NCBI GenBank assembly: GCA_030448225.1 | Contig: JAUJNJ010000027.1 | Location: forward strand, 1,611-64,271 | Length of the DNA: 62,661 bases | Direction: 5' to 3' | DNA from: Phycisphaerae bacterium | GTDB taxonomy: Bacteria > Planctomycetota > Phycisphaerae > Tepidisphaerales > Tepidisphaeraceae | Shown here: piece after piece, positions 9,466-19,429 of the stretch | Layout: each line of letters begins with the position of its first letter | Position numbering within the stretch: position 1 is the first letter of the stretch | Notes under the pieces: model-generated | The model's database searches: none | What the model was told of the DNA's origin: nothing | What the model saw: the letters and a program-made list of their open reading frames with translations, nothing else | Position numbers and translations under genes: made by a program

Positions 9466-9933
9466 GTGTTCCAGTATGCCTTCACGAGCCGCGCGCGGCG
9501 TGTCGATACGACCGCTGCGATGGCGGCGGATTTGGACACGATCGTTCGCAAGACCAAGGCCCGCTACCGCGTCCGCGTCCGCCGCTGGCGCCGCAGCATG
9601 AGCGGCTGCGCCTGGCAGGTGACGTACGACAACGGGCAGGTCATCCACTGGATCGAATCCCCCTACCCCAAGACGCCGCTGAGCCTCTCGATCTTCCTCC
9701 ACGAGGTCGGCCATCACGTGATCGGCTTCGACCGGTACAAGAAACGGTGCGAGGAGGAATTCCACGCCTGGACCTGGGCCCTCGACGAGATGCGACGCCT
9801 TGGCGTCGAGCCGGACGAAAAGGTGCGTCAGCGGTTTGAGCTGTCGATGCAGTACGCGGTCGGCAAGGCGATGCGCCGCGGCATCAAACACCTGCCGGAA
9901 AAGCTCACGCGGTTCGCGCCGCGGGCGGCGTGA
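9466..9933 (+). CDS. small zinc-peptidase-like protein (HEVGHH)
   Basis: Protein of 155 aa from a GTG start (VFQYAFTSRARR) with a good ribosome site, GGGAGGAGAC, just upstream. Longer in-frame extensions to 9244 are arginine/proline-rich and unlikely. The key motif is FLHEVGHHVIGFDRYKKRCEEEFHAWTWA at about residues 83-111: HExxH plus a downstream Glu and His that could complete a gluzincin-type site. The rest is basic and helical. No signal peptide or membrane helix is seen. The fold resembles minimal peptidase domains, but catalytic function is inferred only from the motif. Confidence 0.7.
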   Translation: MFQYAFTSRARRVDTTAAMAADLDTIVRKTKARYRVRVRRWRRSMSGCAWQVTYDNGQVIHWIESPYPKTPLSLSIFLHEVGHHVIGFDRYKKRCEEEFHAWTWALDEMRRLGVEPDEKVRQRFELSMQYAVGKAMRRGIKHLPEKLTRFAPRAA

Positions 9934-10005
9934 TCAGCCACTTGGTCATGCCACCAGCGGTCGACGTGAGCACATCACGCGCGCCCGTTGCTCCCAAGTC
10001 ATTCC

Positions 10006-10096
10006 GAGGAGCGACAGCGACGAGGAATCTTGGGTCGGACACACGCTTCTCGCCAGCCCGAGATCCCTCTGGTCGCTTCCGCTCCCCTGGGGATGA
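10006..10096. repeat. inverted-repeat element with CATTCCGAGGAGCGACAGCG arm
   Basis: The left arm (about 10006-10042) and right arm (about 10060-10096) are imperfect inverted copies; they contain GCGACAGCGACGAGGAATCT and GGTCGCTTCCGCTCC...GGGGATGAC. Related single arms lie near 18,240 and 58,257, and a perfect relative is at 48073-48150. It is an intergenic repeat family rather than a gene. Confidence 0.65.
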
Positions 10097-10249
10097 CGAC
10101 GTGCAGCGCGTGCTAACCTACCAGTGGATCGATCCCCGGAAACCGTGTCTTTGAATCGCGTGGCGAGGGGGTGCGCCGTTTCCGACGGACATCTTGGGAA
10201 TCCGTAAGTTCAGAACACGTCCCTCCCGATCATCCCCGCGCAAAAAGAA

Positions 10250-10279
10250 AGCGGAAGAAGCCTTTCGACTTCTTCCGCT
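10250..10279 (-). terminator. intrinsic terminator of the sigma-factor gene
   Basis: An 11-bp perfect stem (AGCGGAAGAAG / CTTCTTCCGCT) with an 8-base loop, followed on the minus strand by TTCTTTTTG. It lies 27 bp after the stop of the sigma-factor gene, in the right orientation. Confidence 0.85.
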
Positions 10280-10305
10280 CCCCTCGTTTCGGTTGTCACC
10301 GGCCG

Positions 10306-11325
10306 TTAGTCGGCCGATTCGCGGGCGGAGCCGACCTCGTCTTCGGTCTTGGGCTTCGTGCGGAGCACGCCGTCCTCCATCACGATGCGGATCTTGGCCA
10401 GCGCCTTGTTCTGGATCTGGCGGACCCGCTCCTTCGTGACGCCGATGATCTGGCCGACCTCTTCCAGCGTCAGCGAGCTTTCGTCCTCGCTGTTCCAGTT
10501 GAAGCGGCGGCGGATCACCGTCTCCTCGACCTGGCTCAGGTCGGCGAGGTTGCGGTTGACGATCGCCTTCAGCTCGTCGATGCAGTCCTCCTCGACCGCG
10601 TCGCGCTTGCGGTCGGACCAGTCGCTCTTCTCCATGTCCGGCTCGAACTCCACCGGGAACCGCGTGCGGTGCCGGCTGCTCTTGAGCGCGGTGCGGCTGA
10701 ACGCCTTGAGGATCGCCCGGCAGGCGTACGTGGAGAACTTAAAGCCGCGGTCCGCCTGGAACTTGTCCACCGCGCGGATCAGGGCCATGTTCCCCTCGCT
10801 CACGACCTCGGCGAAGTCGACGTCACCCAGCCGCGTCCGCTTGGCCATCGCCAGCACGAGCGCGAGGTTCGTGCGGACGAGGTACTCGCGGTAGTGTTCG
10901 TAGCGGCGGTGCCACTCCATGAACAGCTCGCCGCGCTCCCTCGTCAGGCCGTCCTTCTGGATCTGCGCCTGGAGCTTGCTCAGCTTGCGCTTGCAGAAGT
11001 TGTAGCGCAGGAACATGATCCGTTCCTCGCCGCCCTTCATGAGCTGCGGCGCGTGCGACATCGTCTCGTCGATCGCCTCGTCGCGCGTCGGCTGGTACCA
11101 GCTCGTGAGCGGGAGTTGCGGCTCGGGCAGCTCGAACAGCTCGCGCTCGATGTTCTTCTGCTTGAACGCCTCGCTCTCCATATGGGCGTAATTCTCTTCC
11201 AGCAGCGGCTCAACCCGCTGGCGGAGCACCCGCGGCACCGGCGCCGAGCGCACCTTGTCCGCCGGAGTGGCGGCGGCGGTGGCGGGGCGGCTGGCGGTCC
11301 GGGTTGTCGTAGTCGTCGCGGCCAT
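10306..11325 (-). CDS. RNA polymerase sigma factor, sigma-70 family
   Basis: Protein of 339 aa from the ATG at 11325, preceded by AAAGAGAGG. It directs RNA polymerase to promoters. Region 2 is clear (EYLVRTNLALVLAMAKR, SEGNMALIRAVDKF, GFKFSTYACRAILKAF). Region 4 carries a helix-turn-helix (SLTLEEVGQIIGVTKERVRQIQNKALAKIR). Region 3 between them is short. An N-terminal extension of about 80 residues starts with a Thr/Ala-rich tail. The size and strong regions 2 and 4 place it with the RpoD-like alternative factors common in planctomycetes rather than with ECF factors. No anti-sigma gene is adjacent. The terminator at 10250-10279 closes the unit. Confidence 0.9.
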   Translation of the reverse strand: MAATTTTTRTASRPATAAATPADKVRSAPVPRVLRQRVEPLLEENYAHMESEAFKQKNIERELFELPEPQLPLTSWYQPTRDEAIDETMSHAPQLMKGGEERIMFLRYNFCKRKLSKLQAQIQKDGLTRERGELFMEWHRRYEHYREYLVRTNLALVLAMAKRTRLGDVDFAEVVSEGNMALIRAVDKFQADRGFKFSTYACRAILKAFSRTALKSSRHRTRFPVEFEPDMEKSDWSDRKRDAVEEDCIDELKAIVNRNLADLSQVEETVIRRRFNWNSEDESSLTLEEVGQIIGVTKERVRQIQNKALAKIRIVMEDGVLRTKPKTEDEVGSARESAD

Positions 11326-11627
11326 TCTTGGCCTCTCTTTCTGTCTAACAGCTGAACTTCGTTGACCCACAATCCATTCTACGAGAATCGTGCGATCGGC
11401 TTTTATGGTACGCCGATGGTGTCCAAATGTTCGCGTCGTAAGTCTCTTTTGGATGCCGGGTTGTAGCGATTGCTCGGCCCGCCGCCCCGTCCCCATACTC
11501 ACTGGACACTTTCTCACACCCGTATCTAACCGGCGGGCCGTACCCGGTTGAGTTGATGCCGCGTCGGCAAGACTGATACCATCGTTACACCCAAATCTGT
11601 ACGTAATCCCAGACACAGAAGGTCGCG
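11326..11627. other. divergent intergenic region
   Basis: About 300 bp between two divergent genes (sigma factor and nadD), so it should hold both promoters. I could not assign a convincing -35/-10 pair. Confidence 0.4.
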
Positions 11628-12239
11628 ATGTCCACCCTTTGCTTCGGCGGCAGTTTCAACCCCGTGCATCACGGCCACCTCATCTGCGCGCGGGCGGTGG
11701 CGGAGCGGGCGGGGTTCGACCGCGTGCTCCTGATACCGTCCGCCCAACCGCCGCACAAGTCCGACGTGAGTCAGATCGCAGATCCAACGCACCGATTGGA
11801 AATGTGCCGCCTCGCCGTCCGGGGCACGGCGAAATTCGCCGTATCGGACGTAGAGGTGACGCGTCAGGGCCCGAGTTACACCCTCACCACGGCCCGCCAG
11901 TTGAAGAGCCAAGGGTGGGACGAAGTAAGCTGGCTCATCGGGGCCGACATGGCGAAGATCCTCCCGCAGTGGCACCAGCCCGAGGCGCTGATGCGCGAGG
12001 TGAACTTCGTGCTGATGGCCCGGCCGGGGTGGACGTTCGACTGGCAGACGTTGCCCGAGGCGTACCGCCACCTCAAGGCGCGGGTGGTGTCCGCCCCGCA
12101 GATCGAGATGAGCGCCACCGACCTCCGCGCCCGCGTCGCCGCCGGCCGCTCGATCGACTTCATGACCCCGCCCGCCGTCGTCGATTACATCCGCGATCAC
12201 GGGTTGTACCGGACGAACAAGGAGAAGACGGAAGGGTGA
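11628..12239 (+). CDS. nadD: nicotinate-nucleotide adenylyltransferase
   Basis: Joins ATP and nicotinate mononucleotide to make deamido-NAD in NAD synthesis. The 203-aa protein has the nucleotidyltransferase start LCFGGSFNPVHHGHL (GxFxPxHxGH), the substrate-binding middle LIPSAQPPHK and the tail SATDLRARVAAGRSIDFMTP, equivalent to the ISSTxIR motif with Thr shifted by one. VVDYIRDHGLY is the normal C-terminus. The usual partner gene rsfS is not next to it here; waaA follows after 240 bp. Confidence 0.95.
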   Translation: MSTLCFGGSFNPVHHGHLICARAVAERAGFDRVLLIPSAQPPHKSDVSQIADPTHRLEMCRLAVRGTAKFAVSDVEVTRQGPSYTLTTARQLKSQGWDEVSWLIGADMAKILPQWHQPEALMREVNFVLMARPGWTFDWQTLPEAYRHLKARVVSAPQIEMSATDLRARVAAGRSIDFMTPPAVVDYIRDHGLYRTNKEKTEG

Positions 12240-12280
12240 CGGGATGGCCTTGGTTCTGCTCAGGCTGAAGTCGTGATCCA

Positions 12281-12350
12281 GCCACCGATGGGGCACCGAT
12301 TTCGACCGATGATCTGAAGAATCGGTGTCCATCGGTGCCCCATCGGCGGC
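12281..12350. repeat. CACCGATG-type long inverted repeat
   Basis: The arms GCCACCGATGGGGCACCGAT (12281-12300) and 12321-12350 form an imperfect hairpin in front of waaA. It has the same architecture as the copies at 56168-56240 and 59054-59124, and a single arm lies at 61849-61880. Confidence 0.8.
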
Positions 12351-12479
12351 AAAAAGAGAGCGTTTCGAAAGAGCAGCCACAGGAACTTCGCCTATCCGGG
12401 AAGAGCAGCAGTTTTCACCACACGGCGGGCTCCCGTTTCCCTTTCATCCTTCCGCCTTCCTCCTTCATCCTTCGATTCC

Positions 12480-13838
12480 ATGCCCAACGCCTACGACATC
12501 GCCTACGCCCTTGGGTTGGGCGCCGCCTCCCCCTTCTGGCTCGTGAAGTCGTCGGCGCGTCGGAAAGTGTTCAAGGCGTTCCGCGAGCGGATGGGCCGCG
12601 GCACGGGGATCGATGACGCCCCCCGCGACGCCACCGGCCCGGCCGTCATGATCCACGCGGTGAGCCTGGGCGAGATGAACGCCACGCGGTCGCTCGTGCG
12701 CGGGCTGGCCGAGCGCGACCCCGCGCTGCGGTTCATCGTCAGCGCCACCACCGACACCGGCTTCGCCCGCGGCCGCGAGCTTTACGGCGCCGACCCGAAG
12801 GTGACGGTCATCCGCTACCCGCTCGACTTCAGCGGCGCGATCCGCCGGGTGCTGGCGGCGCTGCGGCCGTGCGTGGTCGTGCTGATGGAACTGGAGGTGT
12901 GGCCCAACTTCGTGCGCGAGTGCGAGCGGGCCGGCGTGCCGGTCGTGCTCGTCAACGGCCGGCTGACCGGGTCGAGCTTCCGCAACTACCGCCGCGGCCG
13001 CGCGCTCGTCCGCCCGATGTTCCGCCGCCTCGCCGCCGTCTGCGCGCAGGAGGAGGCGTACGCCGAGCGCTTCATCGAACTCGGCGTTCCCCCGGCCCGC
13101 GTGAGCGTCACCGGCACGATGAAGTTCGACACCGCCGACGTCGCCGACCGAATCGAAGGCGACCGCGCCCTCGCCGACGCGCTCGACCTGCGCCCAAATG
13201 AACAGCTGTGGGTCTGCGGCTCCACCGGCCCCGGCGAAGAGGAGATCGTCCTCCGCGTCTACGGCCGCCTGCTCGCCACGCACCCGACGCTCCACCTCGC
13301 GATCATCCCGCGCCACCCCCAACGCTTCGACGAAGTCGCCACGCTGATCGAGCAATCAGGCTTCCCCCTCATCCGCCGCTCCGTCAGCGTGAAATCCGCA
13401 ATCCGAAATCCAAAATCCGAAATGATCCCCGTCCTCCTTGGCGACACGATGGGCGAGCTCCGCAAGTTCTACAGCCTCGCCACGATCGTCTTCGTCGGCC
13501 GGACGCTCGTCGACCTCGGCCCGCGCCAGCACGGCTCGGACATGATTGAACCCGCCGCGCTGGCCAAGCCCGTGATCGTCGGCCCCCACACCGGAAACTT
13601 CGCCGACGTGATGTCCCGCTTCCGCGCAGCCGGCGCGATGCGTGAAGTGGCGGGGGAGGACGACCTGTTCGCGGCGATGTCTGAGCTACTCGCCTCGCCC
13701 GCCGCGGCGGCGGATTTGGGCGCGAAGGCGCAGGACGTCGTCCGCGCCGGCAAGGGCGCGACGGCGCGGCACATTGCGACGATCGTCGCGCACCTAGAGC
13801 GGCGGGAAGGTCCAAGTACGAGTCCGCCGGCCGCGTGA
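12480..13838 (+). CDS. waaA: 3-deoxy-D-manno-octulosonic acid (KDO) transferase
   Basis: GT-B glycosyltransferase (452 aa) that adds KDO to lipid A precursors at the cytoplasmic face of the inner membrane. The N-terminal acceptor domain shows IHAVSLGEMNATRSL, VSATTDTGFARGREL and LMELEVWPNFVRECERAGVPVVLVNGRL. The C-terminal domain shows VCGSTGPGEEEIVLRVY, IIPRHPQRFDEV, ATIVFVGRTLVDLGPRQHGSDMIEPAALAKPVIVGPHTGNF and a DLGAKAQ tail. Between the two conserved blocks ending SVSVK and starting IPVLLGDTMGEL, an intergenic-type repeat (13392-13423) is inserted in frame and adds about 10 residues (SAIRNPKSEM). The gene implies an LPS-bearing outer membrane. Confidence 0.93.
   Translation: MPNAYDIAYALGLGAASPFWLVKSSARRKVFKAFRERMGRGTGIDDAPRDATGPAVMIHAVSLGEMNATRSLVRGLAERDPALRFIVSATTDTGFARGRELYGADPKVTVIRYPLDFSGAIRRVLAALRPCVVVLMELEVWPNFVRECERAGVPVVLVNGRLTGSSFRNYRRGRALVRPMFRRLAAVCAQEEAYAERFIELGVPPARVSVTGTMKFDTADVADRIEGDRALADALDLRPNEQLWVCGSTGPGEEEIVLRVYGRLLATHPTLHLAIIPRHPQRFDEVATLIEQSGFPLIRRSVSVKSAIRNPKSEMIPVLLGDTMGELRKFYSLATIVFVGRTLVDLGPRQHGSDMIEPAALAKPVIVGPHTGNFADVMSRFRAAGAMREVAGEDDLFAAMSELLASPAAAADLGAKAQDVVRAGKGATARHIATIVAHLERREGPSTSPPAA
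13392..13423. repeat. AATCCGAAATCC-type tandem repeat inside waaA
   Basis: Four to five degenerate units of AAATCC(G/A) inside the coding sequence. It is AT-rich against a GC-rich gene and is read in frame without stops. Its composition is unlike the flanking codons. Confidence 0.85.
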
Positions 13839-14033
13839 CGCGCCGCCGCCGCCGCCGCCGCCCGCGCCTGCTGTTGGTCGCATCCAACCTTCAATTACGA
13901 AAAGCATTGGATTCGCTCAGTACGACGTCGGAGGAATCGGCCGCGTGGTCTGCCGGAGACGCCCTCTCGACAAATACAACGCTGCGACGCCGCGGGCGAA
14001 CGCCGCCCGTCCGCGCCGCCGGCCCTATCCGCA

Positions 14034-14474
14034 CTACTTCCCGATCGTCGCCTCGACCGTCAGCGGCGTGTTCTCGCCCTCGGTGCCCTGGATGCGCACC
14101 GGTTGCTGGATCGGCACCGGCCCCTGCATCGTGACCTGCGGGTGCGCGAGCGCCTGACCCGATTCGCGTAACGCGCCGGCGTGGCCGTCGACGGACCTGG
14201 CTAAGCCGGTCATCGCGCCGCGGATCGGCTCGCCCACGCCGCCGGCGGCGGCGGCCTCCACGCGCTGGCCGTGCGCCTGCACCGCCGACTCCAGCCGCCC
14301 GGCCGCCCGCCACAGCCCCCACGTGAGGACCGCGCTGGCCAGCACGAGCCCCGCGGCGAACACGGCCGCGGCGGCGAGGATGTTCCCCGTCAGCAGCACG
14401 CCGCCCCGCCCCGCGCCCGCGGCCAGCGTGCCGGGAGGCACGCCCTGCGTCGGATGATCTTGTTCACTTGCCAT
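14034..14474 (-). CDS. hypothetical single-pass membrane protein
   Basis: Protein of 146 aa from the ATG at 14474 (MASEQDHPTQGV). One strong transmembrane segment at about residues 28-52 (LLTGNILAAAAVFAAGLVLASAVLTWG) is followed by a likely coiled or helical outer part (RLESAVQAHGQRVEAA) and a tail rich in Q/P/V (QGPVPIQQPVRIQGTE). No family is recognised. The layout resembles small planctomycete anchors of unknown role. The 200 bp between waaA and this gene hold only a run of GCC repeats at the end of waaA. Confidence 0.55.
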   Translation of the reverse strand: MASEQDHPTQGVPPGTLAAGAGRGGVLLTGNILAAAAVFAAGLVLASAVLTWGLWRAAGRLESAVQAHGQRVEAAAAGGVGEPIRGAMTGLARSVDGHAGALRESGQALAHPQVTMQGPVPIQQPVRIQGTEGENTPLTVEATIGK

Positions 14475-14757
14475 GGCGACATTCTTCCCGAGGCGCGCCG
14501 CATCGGGAACGTGCGATCGACGGCCGACCCTCTCGGCCCGGCTGGAACTGCGTCTTGCACCCGGGAAACCGATCGGGCTTTCGGCGTTCAATGCTCGGCC
14601 ATGTGACGCCAGAGTCGCCGGTACTCCGCGGTCGATGCGTCGGCGGGCGATCCCAGCGAGGGCAGGTCGATCACGAGTTTCAACTCCTTTGAAACGGCCG
14701 CCCTTGGGCCTCTTTCCCAACTTCCCTCCGCCGGTGCCCGTCGCTACCATTTCGGCC

Positions 14758-17700
14758 ATGCCGAACCGCGCCTTTCGCACGTCGTTCCTCCCCGCCTGCG
14801 CCTCGCTCCTGTGCCTGCTGACCGTCGCCCTCGCGGCCCGCGCCGCCGCGCCGGCGGCGGCGGAAAAGTCGGGGCAGAAGCCGTGGCAGCCGAAGGTCGA
14901 GCCGGCGAGCGACGAGGGGCAGCAGGTGATCTCGCGGTTCCGCCCGGCCGCCGGGTTCAAGGTCGACCTGTTCGCCGCCGAGCCGCGGCTGGCGAACCCG
15001 GTGGCGTTCCACATCGACGAGCGGGGCCGCTTCTACGTCGTCGAGACGTACCGCTTCAAGGGCGGCGTGCTCGACATCCGCGAGCGCATGGACTGGCTCG
15101 ACGCCGACACCGCCAGCCGCACGCTGGCGATGCGGCGGCAGATGGTCACCGAGCGCCTCGGCGCCGAGGGCGTGAAGAAGTGGGAAATCGCCTCCGACCG
15201 CCTGAAGTTCATCGAGGACCGCGACGGCGACGGCAAGGCCGACTTCGACAGCGTCTTCACCGCCGGCGACAACCGCCTCGAGGACGGCGTCGCCAGCGGC
15301 GTGCTCGCCCGCTACGGCGACGTCTACTACGCCAACGTCCCCAGCCTCTACCTCCTGCGCGACAACGACAACGACGGCGTCGCCGACGTGAAGAAGGCGC
15401 TCCAAACCGGCTACGGCGTGCGATACGCCTACCTCGGCCACGACCTGCACGGCCTGCGCTTCGGCCCCGACGGCAAGCTCTACTTCAGCGTCGGCGACCG
15501 CGGCGTCCATATCGATGAGAGTGTCGACAACAAGCCGATCTCCAACCCCGACCACGGCGCGGTCCTCCGCTGCAACCCCGACGGTTCGGACCTCGAACTC
15601 GTCCACACCGGCCTGCGTAACCCGCAGGAACGGCGTTCGACCAGTACGGCAACCTCTTCACCGGCGACAACAACCCGACGGCGGCGACAAGGCCCGCTGG
15701 GTGCAGGTCGTCGAGGGGGCGACTCCGGCCGCATCGGCTACCAGCACCAGGAGTTCCCCGGCACCCGCGGCCCGTGGAACTCCGAAATGATCTGGCAGCC
15801 CGCCCCGCCAGACGAGCGCCGATCTTCTACCGCCTCCTGCCGCTGGCGATCCTCCCCCGCCGCCGGGCCGTCGGGGCTCGCCTACACGCCCGGCACCGGC
15901 ATGCCGGAAAAATGGGAGAACCGCTTCCTCCTCGCCGACTTCCGCGGCGGCACCGGCAGCGGCATCTACGATCAAGAACACCCCCAAGGGGCTACGTTCG
16001 AGATGGCGGCCGAGGAGTTCATCTGGGACTGCCTGCCGACCGACGTCGAGTTCGGCTACGACGGCGGCGTCTACTTCTCCGACTGGACCGAGGGTTGGGA
16101 ACTGCCCGGCAAGGGCTGGTTTCTACCACCTCTACGACGAGGCGTCGGCGAAGGACCCGATCGATGAAGCTACAGACGGCCGAGTTGATGGCTGGGGAAA
16201 GCTTTCGAGCAGGCGCGATGTCGTTGGAACTGGGACGCCTACTCGCCCACCGCGACATGCGCGCGCCGCAGAAGCGCGGTTGCTCTGGCGATGGCGGTTC
16301 GCGTCGGCGGAAACGTTCGCGACGATCGCGGCCAAGAAGGACGATCAACCCGCCTCCACGCGCTCGGGGGCCTCGGCCAACTCGGCCGCCGCGACGCGAA
16401 GATCCTCGCCCCGGCAATCGCGCTGCTGAACGACGCCGACGACGAGGTCCGGGCGCAGGCCGCCAAGGGGCTCGGCGACGCGCGCGTCGCCGACGCGTAC
16501 GACGGCCTCGTGCCGCTCCTGGCCGACAAGAGCTCGCGCGTCCGCGCGTTCGCGGCCCACGCGCTGGGCAAGATCGCCCGGCCCGACTGCGTGCCGCAGA
16601 TCGCCACGCTCCTCCGCGAGAACAACGATCGCGACGCCTACCTCCGTCACGCCGGCGTGATGGCGCTGACCGGCGTCGGCGCGAAGGACCCGTCGGCCTT
16701 GCTGAAGATCGCCAGGGACGACTCGCCCGCCGTCCGAATGGGCGTGCTGCTGGCGCTGCGGCGGCTGAACCACGAGGCCATCGCCCGCTTCCTCGACGAC
16801 GCCGACCCGAACGTCGTGCTCGAGGCGGCCCGCGCGATCAACGACGAGCCGGTGGAGGCGGCGATGCCCGCGCTGGCCGCACAACTCGAGAAGCCGCAAC
16901 TGGCGCAGAAGACGAAGCGCGACGAGATGGTGCTGATGCGCGTGCTCAACGCCAACTACCGCCTCGGCACCCCCGAGGCGGCGCAGCGGCTGGCGCGGTA
17001 CGCGTCGACTGACGGGGCGAACGAGTTCTACCGCGTCGACGCGCTGCGCATGCTCGCGTCGTGGCAGCGCGTGCCCGGCCGCGACCACATCGTCGGCCTC
17101 TGGCGGCCGCTGCCCGAGCGCGACCCGAAGATCGCCCGCGACGCCGCCACGCCCGCGGTGGCCGCGATCCTGAAGGCCGCCCCCGACACGATCCGCGCCG
17201 AGGCCGCCCGCCTCGTCGCGATCCTCGGCATCGACGACCCGGCCGTGCTCACGCAACTCGCGTCGTCGAAGCAACTCGGCTCGCAGGTGCGGGCGGCGGC
17301 GATGGCGGCGCTGGCGTCGGCGAACGACCCGCGCGCGACCGAGGCGATCCGCGCCGGCCTGGCCGACCCGGACCTGCCCGTCCGCCTCGAGGCGATCCGC
17401 CTCGCCGGCAAGCTGCCGGACGGCATCAAGCTGCTGCAGGACGTGCTGGTGAAGCCGGAGATGGGCGTGCCCGAGCTTCAAGTGGCGCTGGCCGCCCTCG
17501 GCAACGCCCCGTCGGCCACGGAGCATGACGGCGGCGCCAACGCCGACCAGGTCCTCTCGGCGGCGCTGGACAAGCTCGTCGCGAACCAGTGGCCGGTCGA
17601 GCTGCAACTCGACCTCATCGAGGCCGCCGACAAGCGGCAGAAGCAGTTCCTCGACAAGAAGATCGCCCAGTTCCGCGACGCCCGCGACGCCAAGGAGGGC

Positions 17701-18150
17701 GTGGCCGCGTACCCCGACGTGCTCGTCGGCGGCGATGTCGAGGCGGGCAAGAAGGTCTTCCTCGAGCGCGCCGACGTCTCGTGCCTGAAGTGCCACGCGG
17801 TCGAGAAGCAGGGCGGCAACGCCGGCCCCGACCTGGCCGGCATCGGCGGCAAGCAGACGCGCGAGTACCTGCTGGAGTCGATCCTCTACCCGCAGAAGCA
17901 TATCGCGCCCGGCTGGGAGACGGTCATCGTCCGCCTGAAGAAGGGCGGCGACGTCGTCACCGGCGTGCTGAAGTCCGAGACGAAGGACGAGGTCGTCGTC
18001 GACGTCCCCGAGAAGGGCCCGCACACGATCAAGACCAAGGACATCGACAAGCGCCGCGGCGGCCAGAGCGCCATGCCCGCCGACATCAGCAAGACCCTCA
18101 GCCGCCGCGACATGCGGAACCTGGTGGAGTATTTGGCGACGCTGAAATAA
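14758..18150 (+). CDS. PVC-type membrane-bound dehydrogenase with HEAT repeats and c-type heme site (frameshifted)
   Basis: Large exported protein of about 1,130 aa with the usual planctomycete order. A signal peptide (FLPACASLLCLLTVALAARA) is followed by a beta-propeller dehydrogenase-like domain (AAGFKVDLFAAEPRLANPVA, EDRDGDGKADFDSVF, YLGHDLHGLRFGPDGKLYFSVGDRG). Next come HEAT repeats (residues about 500-900, e.g. LNDADDEVRAQAAKGLGDARV) and a C-terminal cytochrome c domain with SCLKCHAVEKQGGNAGPDLAGIG (CxxCH) and a late Met. Between about 15,630 and 16,290 the frame changes at least four times, while the protein remains colinear (ADFRGGTGSGIYD, DVEFGYDGGVYFSDWTEGW). I treat this as one gene damaged by indels. 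Substrate unknown; such proteins are thought to act in periplasmic oxidation. Confidence 0.85.
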
Positions 18151-18411
18151 TCGGCCGGCGTGACCGGATCGATCAACCAGATCTGCGGATGCGACTCGGG
18201 GGGCCGTCACCTGCGCGCTTTGCGCGTGGCGTGGACCGTCTTGCCGTGGAGCGATAGCGACGAGGGATCTCGGGTTGGGGAGTTCTCGTCGCGTGACCCC
18301 CGCGGCTTGCTACCGCTCCCTTGCGGACGATACGCTGCACGCGGAACTTATCCGTTCTCGTCGCTGGCGTTGCCGAGTGGTTCGTTGTTTTTCGAAGTTC
18401 GAGGAAGCATT

Positions 18412-19083
18412 ATGCGATGTTGGCGACTCCCGCCCTTGCTGGTGATGTGCGTCGCGCTCGGCCTCGGGTCGTTCGCTCGCGCGGCGGGGCCGGCCGACGG
18501 CGCGTCGAACGAACAGCAGGTCCGAGACGCCGCCGACGCGGCGATGGATACCGCGGCGCCGGCTGCTTCCGTCGCTGTCGAGGCAGTTGTGGCCGAGTCC
18601 CACCTTGAGCGACAGTTCGCGACGGAAATGGTGATGTCGATGAGGGCGGAATACGGGATGTTCCGCCGTGCCGCCGTAGCGGTGTCGGGCGACGAGAAGA
18701 GCGAGGCCGTCCGCGGCGTCGAGAAAACCCTCGCGGTGACGCGCGACGCGATCGCGGCCGCCAAGCCCGTCATAAATGGCGACACCGCGACCATGCCCTT
18801 CGCCCCAGGCGGCGGGCGCGGCACGACGCTCCACTTCCGAAAGGTGGACGGGCGATGGAAACTCGACCTGCTTCGTCGTTACCGCGAGCGGGCCCAGATC
18901 AACGAGAGGGGCATCGCCCGGTGGAAGAGCCGGCAACGGGCGGCCGAGTCGTCGGCCAAGATCTACGAGGATAAGCAAGAGAAGGATCTGGACGCGCTGC
19001 CGCTGATCTACGAGACGATGTGTCGGCAATTTGACGAGCAAGTCGCGCAGCCGAGGAAACCGTCACCAGCGGATCCGTCCTGA
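18412..19083 (+). CDS. exported hypothetical protein
   Basis: Protein of 223 aa from the ATG at 18412, with GAGGAAG upstream. The signal peptide LPPLLVMCVALGLGSFARAAG has a probable cleavage after ARA. The mature part has VNGDTATMPFAPGGGRGTTLHFRKVDGRWKLDLL, a pattern seen in small secreted proteins of the NTF2/DUF4878 type that evaluate a substrate pocket. A charged helical tail (RERAQINERGIARWKSRQRA...KIYEDKQEKDLDAL) ends the protein. The family assignment is weak. The upstream 18,151-18,411 stretch contains one arm of the GAGCGATAGCGACGAGGGATC repeat family. Confidence 0.6.
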   Translation: MRCWRLPPLLVMCVALGLGSFARAAGPADGASNEQQVRDAADAAMDTAAPAASVAVEAVVAESHLERQFATEMVMSMRAEYGMFRRAAVAVSGDEKSEAVRGVEKTLAVTRDAIAAAKPVINGDTATMPFAPGGGRGTTLHFRKVDGRWKLDLLRRYRERAQINERGIARWKSRQRAAESSAKIYEDKQEKDLDALPLIYETMCRQFDEQVAQPRKPSPADPS

Positions 19084-19429
19084 GACGCTCGCCCGAGGAA
19101 GGTCAGGCGTTGTTGACGGAGTACGAAGTTTCCGCGTGCACGTGCTGCCGTGCAGGGCAGTTGTGCAGATATCGTTCTCGCACCTGATCCACTCCGAGGG
19201 CGTGTCGACAGCTTTGTTACCAAGACTTGTCATACAGGCGGCACTGAGCATCTGTGGATAAGTGGCCTGCTGACTGGTGGCCACTCCACGTGCGCACACG
19301 CCGCTACTCCCGCTCCTCCTCCGGCTTCTTCCCCGTCACCGCCATGATGAACTTCGTGATCGGCCGCTGGCCCTTGCGGTAGCGGCGGGTGTTCTCCCAG
19401 CGGGGGAGGGCGCGTGGGGAGTCGAAGGT
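19084..19429. other. intergenic region with a DnaA-box match
   Basis: About 345 bp without a supported gene. TGTGGATAA at 19253-19261 is a full match to the DnaA-box consensus on the minus strand, beside a 7-bp inverted repeat AGTGGCC/GGCCACT. One box alone does not make an origin. Confidence 0.35.

Noticed and set aside
16345..18210. Minus-strand open frame of about 620 codons
   Set aside because: Antisense to the cytochrome/HEAT gene, which has clear motifs including CxxCH. The antisense product has no domain.
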